Shown: positions 34,365 through 44,359, counted from the first letter of the stretch. The stretch is 64,000 bases of DNA from Coneutiohabitans sp964457925 (GCA_964457925.1 CAYWGH010000031.1:1-64000); one strand, 5' to 3'. The notes: generated from the sequence alone by a model not told the origin. Numbers and translations are program-made.

Positions 34365-35651
34365 TCAATTAGCCGTATTTAAAGTTGGTTGTTGTTTCTG
34401 TAATTTCCGCGCAATTTTTTCAGTATTCCGGAATACGCGCAACAAATTCCCGCCCCAAATTTTTCGAATATCTTTTTCTGAATATCCCCGGCGCAGCAAC
34501 TCAACCGTAATGTTGGGCATCTCGCTGACATCGTCGATGCCGGTAAACCCACCGCCGCCGTCAAAGTCCGAGCCGATGCCGATGTGATCGATTCCCATGA
34601 CTTTTACCATGTGGTCGATGTGATCAATTGCGTCGGTCAAATGCGGGCGATTGGCCGGGAATTTTTGGTTGATCTCCTGAAATTTTGCCATCAGCTCGTT
34701 TTGTTCGTCCTCGCTCAGTTCGCCGCGCCGCCAAGCCGCGCGTTTCTCACGGTAAGGTTCGAGCGCCGCCTCGCGTTCGGGATTCGGGGGCAATGTTTTG
34801 ATGTAATTGCCCAGCAGGCAGACTTGCACCACACCGCCGTTTTTCTTGACCGCTGCCAGCATATCGTCGTTCATGTTGCGCGGATGGTCGCACAAGGCGC
34901 GCGCGCTCGAATGTGAGGCAATCACCGGCGCCTGAGTCAGAGCAATGACATCCCAAAACGTCTCGTCATGCACATGCGAAATATCGACCATCATGCCCAA
35001 GCGGTTCATTTCCTTCACGGCCGCCTCGCCCAGCGGGCTTAATCCGTTCCACTCGGTTTTTTCATCGGTGGAGGAATCGCCGAGCTCATTGTTGCGCGTG
35101 TGTGTGATCGTCATGTAGCGCACACCGAGATCGTAAAACGTTTTGATCAAGCTCAAATCTTTGCCGATGGGGTAGCCGTTTTCCATACCCATAAAAATTG
35201 CGCGTTTTCCGGATTTCTCGATACGAACGGCGTCGTCTGGCGTCAAGGCAATTTCCGCGAGATGAGGATAGTCATTCACCATTTTTTTTGTGATCTCAAT
35301 AAGCTTGAGCGCATGCGCCTGGGCATTGGCGTGGCCCTCGTCCGTGCGGGGCCCCTGCGAGGTGAAGATCGACATGAATACTGCATCCAATCTGCCTTCC
35401 TGCATGCGTATCAAATCCCACTGGCCGCTGGCGCGCAAACCCGGCTCATGCCGCTCGCCCGGCGCAAATTCCGGTGAGCGCAGTTGGCGTGAAGGCCAGT
35501 CGATGTGGGTATCGATCGTGAGCACGCGTTGATGAAGCAGGGCAGCTTTTTGTTTGAGGGATTCCTCCGATGGTTGGGTAAAGCTTTCCGAAGCAAGGGT
35601 AACGAGAAAAATCACCGGAAACATCTGTCGGAAATTTTTTACTTTCACCAT
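34365..35651 (-). CDS. M19 family membrane dipeptidase, paralogue 1
   Basis: A 428-residue exported zinc dipeptidase, signal peptide ending SESFTQ. VLTIDTHIDWPS supplies the H-x-D, MGMENGYPIG the bridging glutamate, and MVDISHVHDETF plus PVIASHSSARALCDHPRN the distal histidines. HIGIGSDFDGGGGF is the C-terminal motif. It hydrolyses dipeptides, possibly D-containing ones, in the periplasm. AGGTGTC precedes the start. A second M19 gene lies at 55340 and shares the same signatures, including GLSP(L/F)G and EMNRLG(M/I)MVDISHV; the two are diverged paralogues. The haem-binding gene follows directly. Confidence 0.93.
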   Translation of the reverse strand: MVKVKNFRQMFPVIFLVTLASESFTQPSEESLKQKAALLHQRVLTIDTHIDWPSRQLRSPEFAPGERHEPGLRASGQWDLIRMQEGRLDAVFMSIFTSQGPRTDEGHANAQAHALKLIEITKKMVNDYPHLAEIALTPDDAVRIEKSGKRAIFMGMENGYPIGKDLSLIKTFYDLGVRYMTITHTRNNELGDSSTDEKTEWNGLSPLGEAAVKEMNRLGMMVDISHVHDETFWDVIALTQAPVIASHSSARALCDHPRNMNDDMLAAVKKNGGVVQVCLLGNYIKTLPPNPEREAALEPYREKRAAWRRGELSEDEQNELMAKFQEINQKFPANRPHLTDAIDHIDHMVKVMGIDHIGIGSDFDGGGGFTGIDDVSEMPNITVELLRRGYSEKDIRKIWGGNLLRVFRNTEKIARKLQKQQPTLNTAN

Positions 35652-36172
35652 GACACCTCCGCGTTAATCATGCAATGATGCGATTGCTGCCGCTCTTCCA
35701 AAAAAGCAAGAGGCCGGCCACTAGATTTGCATTTCCGCTAAAATTGGCAAAAAGCATAACGCATTTGCGGTGTAAAAGCAAGGGGATTTTGCCTGCGGCA
35801 GGGTGGAATTTCAAGGATTCGATTTGCGTGGGACACGTTTTGAAAATAAGCGATCAGCGCTTCAAAGCTAACTTGACCACGGCAGATTCAACGCGGAGAC
35901 TCAGCGTTCGCTGAGAATTCACGCAACCGGACTCTACGAACTCCACGACTCTGTGGTGGTTTTTGGAATGTGACCTAGTCAAACCAAAACAAGCTTCTGG
36001 AACCATCCCGCTCATGAAAATAAACTCCCGCTAAAAAGCTTTTTGCTTTTTTGCGGGAGTTCAACTTCTGTGGGTAGTTTTGTGCAAGCGCTTGGTCGCG
36101 AGGGCGCCTCGGGTTTCGATTTGCATAAACAATCGTTTTGGAGCTTAACTTGGAAAAACTCGGCGCGGGTTT
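35652..36172. other. Intergenic stretch with a hairpin, no gene recognised
   Basis: About 520 bp between convergent-looking ends of the minus-strand M20 gene and the start of M19. AACTCCCGC (36023-36031) pairs with GCGGGAGTT (36053-36061) around an A/T-rich loop and may terminate the M20 transcript. At 35875-35967 degenerate pieces such as ACCACGGCAG and CTCTGTGGTGG resemble the CACGGA/CACAGAG repeats that accompany GxxExxY genes, possibly a scar. Confidence 0.4.
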
Positions 36173-37324
36173 CTACCGGCAATACGCGACTGCGGTTTTC
36201 GCAAGAATTTCCGCCAGTACGGCGAGGGATTTCAGATCGACCCATTCGACGTCGGCGTGCGCGCCTGCGCCAATCGGGCCAATGACCACGGTTTCGATGC
36301 CGGCAGCCGCGAGCAATGCCGAATCCATCCAAAACGATTGCCCGGTATGTTGCGGTGGCTTGCCCAGAATCGGCGTTGCTGTTTCTGCAAGAATTTTGAC
36401 CAGTTCTGCTTGCGGCGACACTTCAAACGGCGCGCGCGCCAGAATCGGTTTGGCAGTCGCGTGGTATTTGGGATCTTCGGCAGTCAAATGCGTAATGATT
36501 GCTCGGATCTCGCGCATGACTTGCGCTTCGGTTTCGCCCGGGATGGTGCGGCGCTCGATGAAAAGCTTGCAGTTTGCGGCGTAGGTACTCAGGCCACTGC
36601 CGCCTTGCAGCATGGCCGCGTGCAAGGAGGGAGGCCCAACCAGCGCATGCGCGGCGCGGCCGCGGAGATCATGCTCGAGCCGTTCCAATCTTGCCAGGAA
36701 TCTTCCCATTCGCATGTTGGCGTCAATGCCTTCGGCGAAACGGCTGCCGTGCGCGGCGCGGCCAAAGGTTTCGACCTCCAGCCAAACAAAGCCTTTGTGC
36801 GCAAGACAAAGCTGCAACTCCGTAGGCTCCGTTACAATTGCGCCATCAACCTTGACCTGCTCAATCACCTCGGCCGTGCCGAGGCTGGCATGTTCTTCAT
36901 CCGCGACTGCCGCCAAAATGACATCGCCGTTTAACGAAATATCCGCTTCAACCAAGGCTTTTAATGCCGTCAGGCACGCGGCGAGACTGCCTTTCATGTC
37001 ATAGGCGCCGCGGCCGTACATCTTGCCGTCATGAACCTCCGCAGCGAACGGCGCTGCCATGCCTTCAATGCCGACGGTATCGAGATGCGCATTCAGCATT
37101 AACGAACGGCCTTGGCCTTTCCCAGGAAGCCGGCCAATGACGCTCACACGACCGGGTTGCGCCTGGCAAAGCTTGACTTCAAGATCGAGGTGGCGCAGGA
37201 AGGCGGCAACAGAATCTGCAATTTCAGCTTCGCCCGGGCTGCCTGAGACGAGCACGGGATTGATTGAATTGATCCGGATCAAATCCCGAAGAGTGCCGGT
37301 CAAATAAGCATGATCGATTTTCAT
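36173..37324 (-). CDS. M20 family metallopeptidase (ArgE/DapE type)
   Basis: A 383-residue cytoplasmic zinc hydrolase. LMLNAHLDTVG gives the first histidine and aspartate, YGRGAYDMKGSLAACL the bridging aspartate, and AVADEEHASLGT the catalytic and metal glutamates. Family members deacylate N-acetylornithine, cleave succinyl-diaminopimelate or act as amino-acid deacylases; the sequence does not decide. I use ATG 37324, with AGGG upstream; a GTG 12 bp earlier is possible. It stands alone between two long intergenic regions. Confidence 0.9.
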   Translation of the reverse strand: MKIDHAYLTGTLRDLIRINSINPVLVSGSPGEAEIADSVAAFLRHLDLEVKLCQAQPGRVSVIGRLPGKGQGRSLMLNAHLDTVGIEGMAAPFAAEVHDGKMYGRGAYDMKGSLAACLTALKALVEADISLNGDVILAAVADEEHASLGTAEVIEQVKVDGAIVTEPTELQLCLAHKGFVWLEVETFGRAAHGSRFAEGIDANMRMGRFLARLERLEHDLRGRAAHALVGPPSLHAAMLQGGSGLSTYAANCKLFIERRTIPGETEAQVMREIRAIITHLTAEDPKYHATAKPILARAPFEVSPQAELVKILAETATPILGKPPQHTGQSFWMDSALLAAAGIETVVIGPIGAGAHADVEWVDLKSLAVLAEILAKTAVAYCR

Positions 37325-37361
37325 GATTGCCCTCACGAGATTTTGCCCTTTTCAAGGTGGA

Positions 37362-37452
37362 ATGGCATTCAAGTCGAAGTCTTGTGAAGTGTCAAGTTAG
37401 CAATTGCTTTGAACCGCGTTCCCAAACTTCACAAGGTTCTTGTAGAATGACA
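37362..37452. repeat. Imperfect palindromic repeat of the dispersed family
   Basis: The left half (GGCATTCAAGTCGAAG, CTTGTGAAGTGTCAAG) is mirrored by the right half (AACTTCACAAGG, TAGAATGACATC). The words TGTCATTC and CTTGTGAAG are shared with repeats at 27721, 21755 and 58737. It lies between the four-repeat protein and the M20 gene. Confidence 0.5.
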
Positions 37453-37614
37453 TCAAAAATGATGTTTGCCAGAACGCCATGTTGTGATCTTCATTCGCGC
37501 CCAAAATAAAAACGCCAGCGGAGAGCTGCAACCGATTTGTTTCAAAATTCTTTGGTTGCGCTTTTCTGCCGGCGTTTTTAGAGGAAGGGCGATTTATGGT
37601 GTTGAGAAGCCGCC

Positions 37615-39357
37615 TCACTCGACACGATATAGCGTTATGCCGTAATGTCCGGGATCGTGGGGCGGCGAGGTGTTCCAATCGTTAAACGAATGCGAATCAT
37701 CAGTCGTGAAAAACAACTCGTATTCGCCGGGTTTCAACAAAATCATGTCATTGAACACGCGATTCTTGTCGTCGCCGCCGGCATGATCAGTCATGCGATA
37801 CGTCATCTCCCAGACGGTGCGGCCGGATTTTGCATCCTCGATCCAGCCGTAGTCGAACATGGCGCCGTCACGGCCTTCGCCGATGGCATAGACGCGCACC
37901 TGTTCGGATTTCTCCAGTTTGAAACTGGCGCGCCGGCGCTCGCCATCGCGCACGCGGATCAACTGGGCGAGGATGTTGCGGTCGCCTTCTTCTTCAAAAT
38001 CGGCAATATCTTTCGGGCTAAATTTTTCATCTGCGGCATACAACGTCAGGCCCCAACGCTCGCGGTCGAACGGCGCCGAGGAATTCCAATCGCGATAAGA
38101 ATGCGAGCCGTCGGAAACATAATAGGCCATGTAATTGCCCGGCTCAAAACGAATCACTTCGTCGATCAGGCGGTTCTTGCTGGCGCCGCCGGCATGATCG
38201 GTGTCGCGATAAGTCATTTCCCAAACCTTCTTGCCGGTTTTAGCGTCGGTAATCCAGCCGTAATCGAACATTTCGCCGTCGCGGCCTTCACCGATGGCAT
38301 AGATGCGCACGGGCAGCGCTTTCTTCAGCGTGAACCCTTTGGAATGATAATCATTGTCGCCGACGCGGGTGAATTTGATGATGACATTCGTTTCGGGGGG
38401 ATCTGCGTATTCGAAGTTTTTTACATACGCTTTCATGCTCGATTCTGTCGGACGAATGACCATGCCCCAGAAGCTGGGATCGTAAGGCGGGGTGGCGTTC
38501 CATTCGCGGCTGGAATGCGAGTCGTCCGTTACAAAATAGGCGACATAGTCGCCCGCAGGCAGCGAGATCACATCGTTGAACAGGCGGTTTTTCTTGTCGC
38601 CGCCGCCATGTTGGGAATTGCGATAGGAGAATTGCCAGATTTTTTCATGCGTTTTCGCATTCATAATCCAGCCGTAATCATAGCTTTCTTCGAAGCGAAT
38701 TTCGCCGAGCGCATAGATACGCACGTCCATCGGCCGTTCCAGCGTAAAGCCCTGGCGTTCATACGCTTCGTCGGATAAATTGGTGAGCGTGACGATGGCG
38801 TCGCGCATGAGTTCACGATGCCACTCCTCGATAGTCGCGTCGGGCACCGCCCGGCCCGCGCCTTTCACCACGATCATCGCTTCATCGTAGATTTGATCAT
38901 CGAAGCGATCATCGCGGCGGTTCCAATCAAAAATGTGGTCGAACACATTGCTAATGACATCGCCAAAACCCTTGACATCGTCGGAACTATAGAAGCCGTA
39001 ATAAAACGAGGAAAAATAGACTTCATATTCGCCTTTGCCGAGGGCGACGGCATCTTGCAATTCCAGCAATTTGCGGCTGCGGCGTCTCTCTTCTCCGCTG
39101 CGCGCTTGCCAAACCACCTCGCGCGTTTTGGCGTTGAGAATCCAGGCTGACGTGCCCAGCAGCTTGTGGCCCCGGCCATTGCCCAACGCGCCAACAAGCT
39201 CGATCTGAATGGACTGGTCACGATCGAGCACGAAACCCGCGCTGCGCGTTTCAAACATGCGCATGTTGCGGATTTCGGCTAAGGTTTGATCTTGGGCATG
39301 AAGGGGAGGAATCGTGCTGAGCGCGCCGGCAAGAATCATGAGACAGGTTTTTTTCAT
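37615..39357 (-). CDS. Secreted protein of four tandem repeats, no known family
   Basis: A 580-residue exported protein (signal peptide MKKTCLMILAGALSTIPPLH, then AQ), with GGAGG before the ATG. It consists of four repeats of about 120-150 residues. Each has a strand pair (VRIYAIGEGRDGEMFDYGWI), then DAKTGKKVWEMTYR, DHAGG..KNR, a PG-turn with aromatic strand (EPGNYMAYYVSDGSHSYRDW) and ends N-x-x-x-P-x-D-x-x-x-W/Y-G-x-T-L-Y. The first repeat is the most diverged and carries an insert. The repeated Y-x-x-D/S-D-S-H-S-x-x-D-W-N motif looks like a conserved loop, perhaps a metal or ligand site. I recognise no named domain; an all-beta binding protein of the periplasm or surface is my inference. 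Confidence 0.8.
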   Translation of the reverse strand: MKKTCLMILAGALSTIPPLHAQDQTLAEIRNMRMFETRSAGFVLDRDQSIQIELVGALGNGRGHKLLGTSAWILNAKTREVVWQARSGEERRRSRKLLELQDAVALGKGEYEVYFSSFYYGFYSSDDVKGFGDVISNVFDHIFDWNRRDDRFDDQIYDEAMIVVKGAGRAVPDATIEEWHRELMRDAIVTLTNLSDEAYERQGFTLERPMDVRIYALGEIRFEESYDYGWIMNAKTHEKIWQFSYRNSQHGGGDKKNRLFNDVISLPAGDYVAYFVTDDSHSSREWNATPPYDPSFWGMVIRPTESSMKAYVKNFEYADPPETNVIIKFTRVGDNDYHSKGFTLKKALPVRIYAIGEGRDGEMFDYGWITDAKTGKKVWEMTYRDTDHAGGASKNRLIDEVIRFEPGNYMAYYVSDGSHSYRDWNSSAPFDRERWGLTLYAADEKFSPKDIADFEEEGDRNILAQLIRVRDGERRRASFKLEKSEQVRVYAIGEGRDGAMFDYGWIEDAKSGRTVWEMTYRMTDHAGGDDKNRVFNDMILLKPGEYELFFTTDDSHSFNDWNTSPPHDPGHYGITLYRVE

Positions 39358-39389
39358 GTGGCCTCCGTTGACTTCGCGTATTCGCAGAA

Positions 39390-39722
39390 TTAGGCAGGTT
39401 TAACCACGACGGCGGTGCCGTAACATAACACTTCGGTGACGCCCTGCATGATTTCGTTCGCATCGTAGCGAATGCCAATTACCGCATTGGCGCCGATCTC
39501 TTCGGCATGGCGCAACATCATCTCAAAGGCTTCGTTGCGTGTCTTTTCGCAAAGCTCGGTGAACAGCGAAATGTTGCCGCCCACCAGGGTTTGCAGCGAG
39601 GCGCCGATGGTGCCGAAGATCGAGCGCGAGCGCACGGTTATGCCGCGCACCACGCCCAGGTTCCTGGTCACTCGATAACCGTCCAAGATGAACGCTGTCG
39701 TTGTCATGCTGTGTTGCATCAT
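39390..39722 (-). CDS. YbjQ/UPF0145 family heavy-metal-binding-domain protein
   Basis: A 110-residue protein. GVVRGITVRSRSIFG, GGNISLFTELCEKTRNEAFE and GANAVIGIRYDANEI are the signature of the YbjQ family, small proteins that form pentamers. A heavy-metal-binding role is the family label but is not established. GGGAGGT is well placed for ATG 39722; the next ATG is one codon on. It lies 32 bp downstream of nothing on its own strand except the four-repeat gene, which follows it, so the two may be co-transcribed. Confidence 0.9.
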   Translation of the reverse strand: MMQHSMTTTAFILDGYRVTRNLGVVRGITVRSRSIFGTIGASLQTLVGGNISLFTELCEKTRNEAFEMMLRHAEEIGANAVIGIRYDANEIMQGVTEVLCYGTAVVVKPA

Positions 39723-40071
39723 TGGCTCTACCTCCCTTAAGAATCATCACTGTTAAACGTGCCGCCTTTGGGCATGCTGATACGTCAGACGGGCTGGAAA
39801 GGTTACGAAATTTTCCCCCTAACTTCAAAAGTATTTTGAGCGTGCAAGCAGCATCCTGTGGCGGCATATGCTTGGAGAATAGGCCTCAACGGGCTTGCCC
39901 GGCGCAACAGTGACCCCGAACCGCAATCGGGAACAAAGTACCATGGGAAAGCGGCGCAAATAAATCTTCATCTGCCGGTGAAAACAAATTAAACATATTT
40001 CATCCCAGCTTGTCTATCTCTCTAAATTCCAGACCTGAAACCATTCAAACCCATCTTGAGGAGAACAAACC
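39723..40071. other. Divergent intergenic region, 349 bp
   Basis: Lies between the minus-strand ybjQ-like gene and the plus-strand TPR gene and must hold promoters for both. I see no clear promoter pair, hairpin or coding frame. A GAGGAG ribosome site at its right end serves the TPR gene. Confidence 0.4.
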
Positions 40072-41343
40072 ATGTCGCTTCGTCAATGGAGTTGTTGTTT
40101 CATGCTCGCGCTGTTGCTGGGTTTTTCGCTCTCGGTGAGTCATGCGCAGAAGAAACTGACGCTCAGCACCAAGTCGCAAGAGGCGAAGAATCTTTATGCT
40201 GAAACCATTAACGGCATCGAATCCTTCCGACAATTCCAGCCGCTGCAACAACTCGCGCAAAACATCGTGAAAGCGGATTCTAATTTTGCCATGGGACACA
40301 TGCTGGTCGCGGCGTTTTCGCAGCAAGAGGAGCGCACCAAAGCCGCCGAAAAAGCCGTGAAACTCGGAGCCAGGGCTTCGAAAGGGGAGCAGCTCTATCT
40401 CGAAGCCACCTCCCTCGCCTATGCCAACAACCGCGAGAAGGCCATCGAGATTTTCACCAGGCTGCACAAGGATTATCCGGGCGAGCGCCGCGTGTGCATG
40501 ATGCTCGGCCAACTGCACCAGCAGCTCGGCCACTTTGCCCAGGCCATTTCGTTTTACGAAGCCGCAATCAAGCTCGACGCCAGCACGCCGCGCGCCTACT
40601 CGATGATCGGCGATTGTTACGTTTTGCAGGATCAATACGCCAAAGGCCGGGAGTATTATCAAACCGCCATCAGCAAAGTCGGACCGGAGGCTTCACCGGC
40701 CGGGCTTTTCTTGGGAGCCGCTCTCAGCAATATCTATGAAGGCAAGCCCGATCCCGCGCTCGAAATCGTGAAAGAGTTTCATAACCGCTACAGCCGCAAC
40801 GGTTCCGCCGAAGGCTTTCCGGACGTTTGGATTTGGAATTACATGGGCCGCGTCAATTTGGAATTTGGCCGGTACGAAGAAGCCTTGAAATGTTACGAGA
40901 CCGGCTTCAAATCCGTCCCGGGCAGCTCGCTTGACAGTTTGGAAAAGAAAGTTTGGTTCGGCCGTTTGTTTCATGGCAAAGCCAGAACACTCGCGAAGAT
41001 GGGCCGCCACGGCGAAGCGCAGCAATACGCCGATCAAATCAAGATGATGATCGAAACCGGCGGCAAGGAAGGCGAGCAATATTGGAAAGCTTATCACTAT
41101 TTGGCGGGTTATCTCAAGCTCGAGAGCGGGGATTACAAAGCCGCCGCCGAGCATCTCGAGAAATCCGATCAGGAGGATCCGTTCCAGAAACTGCTGCTGG
41201 CGAAAGCCAATCTCAAGCTCGGCAACAAAAGCTACGCGCTCGACATTTGCAGGGAGATCGTGAAGAACACCAACAACAACCTCGACCGCGCCCTGTCCTA
41301 CCCCGAAGCCAAGAAGATTTTGGCGTCCGCCGGGACGTTTTGA
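40072..41343 (+). CDS. Secreted tetratricopeptide-repeat protein
   Basis: A 423-residue exported protein with a signal peptide (LALLLGFSLSVSHAQ) and GAGGAG before the start. TPR units are visible: RRVCMMLGQLHQQLGHFAQA, YSMIGDCYVLQDQYAKGREY and WNYMGRVNLEFGRYEEALKC, each with the W/L-G-Y-A-F-A-P spacing; further helices continue to the C-terminus. TPR arrays mediate protein binding. The gene faces the defence island tail to tail, and its function is not indicated by neighbours. Confidence 0.85.
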   Translation: MSLRQWSCCFMLALLLGFSLSVSHAQKKLTLSTKSQEAKNLYAETINGIESFRQFQPLQQLAQNIVKADSNFAMGHMLVAAFSQQEERTKAAEKAVKLGARASKGEQLYLEATSLAYANNREKAIEIFTRLHKDYPGERRVCMMLGQLHQQLGHFAQAISFYEAAIKLDASTPRAYSMIGDCYVLQDQYAKGREYYQTAISKVGPEASPAGLFLGAALSNIYEGKPDPALEIVKEFHNRYSRNGSAEGFPDVWIWNYMGRVNLEFGRYEEALKCYETGFKSVPGSSLDSLEKKVWFGRLFHGKARTLAKMGRHGEAQQYADQIKMMIETGGKEGEQYWKAYHYLAGYLKLESGDYKAAAEHLEKSDQEDPFQKLLLAKANLKLGNKSYALDICREIVKNTNNNLDRALSYPEAKKILASAGTF

Positions 41344-41456
41344 GAAGTCATCTTGGTTGATTTGAGATCAATCCTGCGGCTGAGGTTTGAGGGGAGGCGG
41401 TCGCAGGATTGATTCCCGCTTTCAAAGACTTCTCTCCGCGTTCATCAACTTTTTGT

Positions 41457-44162
41457 TTAGCGCAGGTTCGTTCTGGCCATAAACTGTTGTGCCAGCCTCT
41501 CGAGGCTCATATTCTCCGCAATAGTATCGTGCGGAATGAGAACATATTGCCAGCGCTTGCCGCCGTTTTCCTTTGCATATGCAGTGGCGTGACCGCACCA
41601 TTTGACCGCGGCATCCTTCTTGGCCAAAACCTCGGGGTCTTCCATCTCATTGTGCGCTTTTGATTCCAACATAAAAATGCGGTCTTCGGTTTCGGCGACG
41701 AAGTCCGGCTGATATTCGAGATGATCGACGCCGGACTTGTAGAAAATTTGAAACTGGCCTTTCGCCGGCTTGAACCACTTTTGCGCTTCGCGGTCGATGA
41801 TAATCGCCAGCTTGCGCTCGGCGTCCGATTGAAACTTTTGCGCCGGATACAGGCAACGCTGGAAGCCGCCGAATAAATAACGCGCCATGTTGCTTTTGTC
41901 AGCCGGCGCTTGATGAAAATCCAGCACCGGCTCCTGCGCCGAGGCGCTGTACGCGCTCGGCTTCAGCTCCGTGAAACCCTTGCTGATTTTCACTTCATAG
42001 CCGACCGCTTCCTCCCAATAATGCTGTTGCATTTGGACGTGGATGTAGCGCGTAATATCGCGCTGATAGCAGCGCAGCACCTTGCGGGTGTCATCTTCCG
42101 GCAAGTAAGCGCGAAAATGCCGCACGGTTTGAGCGGCCAAATCGTAAAGCAGATCCGCGTGATCGTCGTAGGAAATATCGTCAAAATCCACCAGACCACT
42201 GACGACGTAATCTTCAAGCCGGCCTTCTTCAATTCCGCCGCGGCCAAGCGCCAGCACTTCTCTCTCATTCGTGCGCAAGTGTTGAATCCAAAGTTCCTCG
42301 GAAACCGGAGGATAATTCAGCGCTTTCAAATCAAGGCTAAAAGGCTTGAAGCCGGAACGCACTTCGCCCTTCGGAACCACGAGAATGCGCGGAATGTTGA
42401 TCGTCTGCTGCGTGATCAGCTCAGAAGTCTTCGCGACGATTGCCGCGATGTCGGGTGATTTGAGCACACCCTCCATCTCGAGCTGGCCGGGACGATACTG
42501 CTCACTCACTTCTTTAATGAGTCCCACCTGAATCTCCGGCTTGAAAAGATAGTTGACATGCGGCAGTTTCTGCGGCTGATTTTCCAACTTGCGAATCGCT
42601 TCGTAAGCAAGCTGCGCGACTTTTTGCTCTTCCGGATTCGTGAACACCGGCGCAACCGTGGTTCCGGCCACGATGGTGCTGGGCGTGAGGTACTCGGGTT
42701 GCAGCCCGAGCTTGGTTGCCAATTGCGGCTGCGAAACCACCGTGACCGTCTTTTGCGCGAGCTGCTCCGGATTCAACACGACTTGCTGCAGGCGAATAGT
42801 GGAATCCGGTCTTTTGGCTTCATCCACAATCTCTTGAAACTTGTCGTGCGCCACAATGTTCAAGCGATCCACCGCCGTCACTCCGGTCCGCTTGCCGTAC
42901 GGCAGACGCAAGCCGCGGCCGATGGATTGCTCGATCAGCGTGCGGGCATTCGCGGCGCGCAACGGGACGATGGTGTAGAGATTCGTCACGTCCCAACCCT
43001 CTTTCAACATGTTGACGTGAATCACGATTTCCGTCGGCTCTTTCGCGCTTTCGACGGCGAGAAGGCGTTGGATCATTTCGTCCTCTTCCGCGCCGGTTTT
43101 GCTGGAATCAACTTGGATGACTTTATCTTTATAGCGCCCATCGAAAAAGCTTTCCGATTTGATCAACTGCAGCAACTGGCCGGCGTGCGTCGTGTCGCGC
43201 GCAATCACCAAAAGAAACGGTTTGACGAAGGCATTGCCGGTTTCGCGCGCAAAGGTTTCCAATTCCACTTTCACGCTCTCGTGCAGCCGAATGCCGTCTT
43301 CGAGCTTCATGCGCTCAATCTCCTCGGCGGACATGCCGGCGGGATTGAAATCCTTGCGCGTGACCACGGCCGGCTCTTTGACGAATCCATCCTCCATCGC
43401 GCGGCCGAGCGGGTAGTCGTAAATGACGTTCTTGAATGCAACCGGACCGCGGCTGGTTTCCACGAAGGGCGTGGCGGTTAATTCCAGCCCCAGCACCGGC
43501 TTCAGCTCGTTGATCGCGCGCACGCCCGCTGAAGCGCGGTAACGATGCGACTCATCCATGATGAGCACGAGATCTTTCAAATCGGCCAAATAATCGAAAT
43601 AGCTCTCGCCGATATATTCGGAAAGCCGCTTGATGCGCGGCGCTTTGCCGCCGCGGACTTCGGAATTGATCTTGGAGATGTTGAAAATGTTGATGTGCAC
43701 CGCGGTCTCGAAGAGTTCGCCGCCGCGTATGCCTCTGCCGCTTTCATAATTGTCGCCGGTCACGATCAGCGGCGGCTCGGTGGCAAATTCGGCAATGCCT
43801 TTGAAAACATATTTCGGCGTGTTGGGCGTGAAGTCGGTGATGAGCTTGTTGTAAATGGTGAGATTGGGCGCGAGCACGAAGAAGTTGTTGATGCCGTGCG
43901 CCAAACGCAGATAGCTGATGAACGCGCCCATCAAGCGCGTCTTGCCCACGCCGGTCGCAAGCGCGAAGCAGAGAGAAGGGAAGTCCCTTTCGAAATCCGT
44001 CACGGTTGAAAATTCGCGGCGAATCGTGGCGAGCGCCGTCTCGCGCTCCACGCCTTTGCGCGGCGGAATCATCTCCGTGATGCGGTGCAAAATTTCCAAC
44101 GACTGGCGTTGTGGTGGCCGAAGGCTCAAGCGTCCTGCAATGGCGTTGACGTGTCGGTTCAT
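41457..44162 (-). CDS. Type III restriction enzyme Res subunit (DEAD/SF2 ATPase-nuclease)
   Basis: A 901-residue protein. Walker A ATGVGKT (about 69-75), a DESH helicase box in VLIMDESHRYRAS, LELTATP (motif III) and EQSIGRGLRLPYG (motif VI) form the SF2 translocase. Near the C-terminus YQPDFVAETEDRIFMLESK gives the PD-...-ExK nuclease core. This order is that of type III Res subunits, which cut DNA after ATP-driven communication between two Mod-bound sites. I start at ATG 44162, with AAGGAAA upstream, because the in-frame ATG 48 bp earlier lies within a MITE-like repeat. The Mod gene is upstream on the same strand, separated by about 300 bp of repeats, which is unusual for a pair that is normally tightly coupled. 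Confidence 0.92.
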   Translation of the reverse strand: MNRHVNAIAGRLSLRPPQRQSLEILHRITEMIPPRKGVERETALATIRREFSTVTDFERDFPSLCFALATGVGKTRLMGAFISYLRLAHGINNFFVLAPNLTIYNKLITDFTPNTPKYVFKGIAEFATEPPLIVTGDNYESGRGIRGGELFETAVHINIFNISKINSEVRGGKAPRIKRLSEYIGESYFDYLADLKDLVLIMDESHRYRASAGVRAINELKPVLGLELTATPFVETSRGPVAFKNVIYDYPLGRAMEDGFVKEPAVVTRKDFNPAGMSAEEIERMKLEDGIRLHESVKVELETFARETGNAFVKPFLLVIARDTTHAGQLLQLIKSESFFDGRYKDKVIQVDSSKTGAEEDEMIQRLLAVESAKEPTEIVIHVNMLKEGWDVTNLYTIVPLRAANARTLIEQSIGRGLRLPYGKRTGVTAVDRLNIVAHDKFQEIVDEAKRPDSTIRLQQVVLNPEQLAQKTVTVVSQPQLATKLGLQPEYLTPSTIVAGTTVAPVFTNPEEQKVAQLAYEAIRKLENQPQKLPHVNYLFKPEIQVGLIKEVSEQYRPGQLEMEGVLKSPDIAAIVAKTSELITQQTINIPRILVVPKGEVRSGFKPFSLDLKALNYPPVSEELWIQHLRTNEREVLALGRGGIEEGRLEDYVVSGLVDFDDISYDDHADLLYDLAAQTVRHFRAYLPEDDTRKVLRCYQRDITRYIHVQMQQHYWEEAVGYEVKISKGFTELKPSAYSASAQEPVLDFHQAPADKSNMARYLFGGFQRCLYPAQKFQSDAERKLAIIIDREAQKWFKPAKGQFQIFYKSGVDHLEYQPDFVAETEDRIFMLESKAHNEMEDPEVLAKKDAAVKWCGHATAYAKENGGKRWQYVLIPHDTIAENMSLERLAQQFMARTNLR

Positions 44163-44179
44163 GCGGTTTTCCTTGTTGC

Positions 44180-44310
44180 TATACTCGTTGCGGGTTAAAA
44201 CTACAGTCATTGCGAGGCGCTTTTTGCCGAAGCAATCTCTTGATTTTTAACAGATTGCTTCGCTGAGAAACGCTCGCAATGACGATACAAAATAACCCAA
44301 AACGAGTATA
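44180..44310. mobile_element. MITE-like element between mod and res
   Basis: A 131-bp palindromic sequence. TATACTCGTT (44180-44189) is repeated inverted at 44301-44310; inside, GGGTTA is matched by TAACCC, and GTCATTGCGAG (44206-44216) by CTCGCAATGAC (44273-44283), with a further GAAGCAATCT/AGATTGCTTC pair near the centre. GTCATTGCGAG palindromes are abundant non-coding repeats in many bacterial genomes. It lacks coding capacity. It separates res from its partner gene and overlaps a longer but unlikely res start. Confidence 0.75.
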
Positions 44311-44359
44311 AGTCCTGGTGGTGTCGTCTCGCGATGGTTTGATTTTACCACATTCACGC

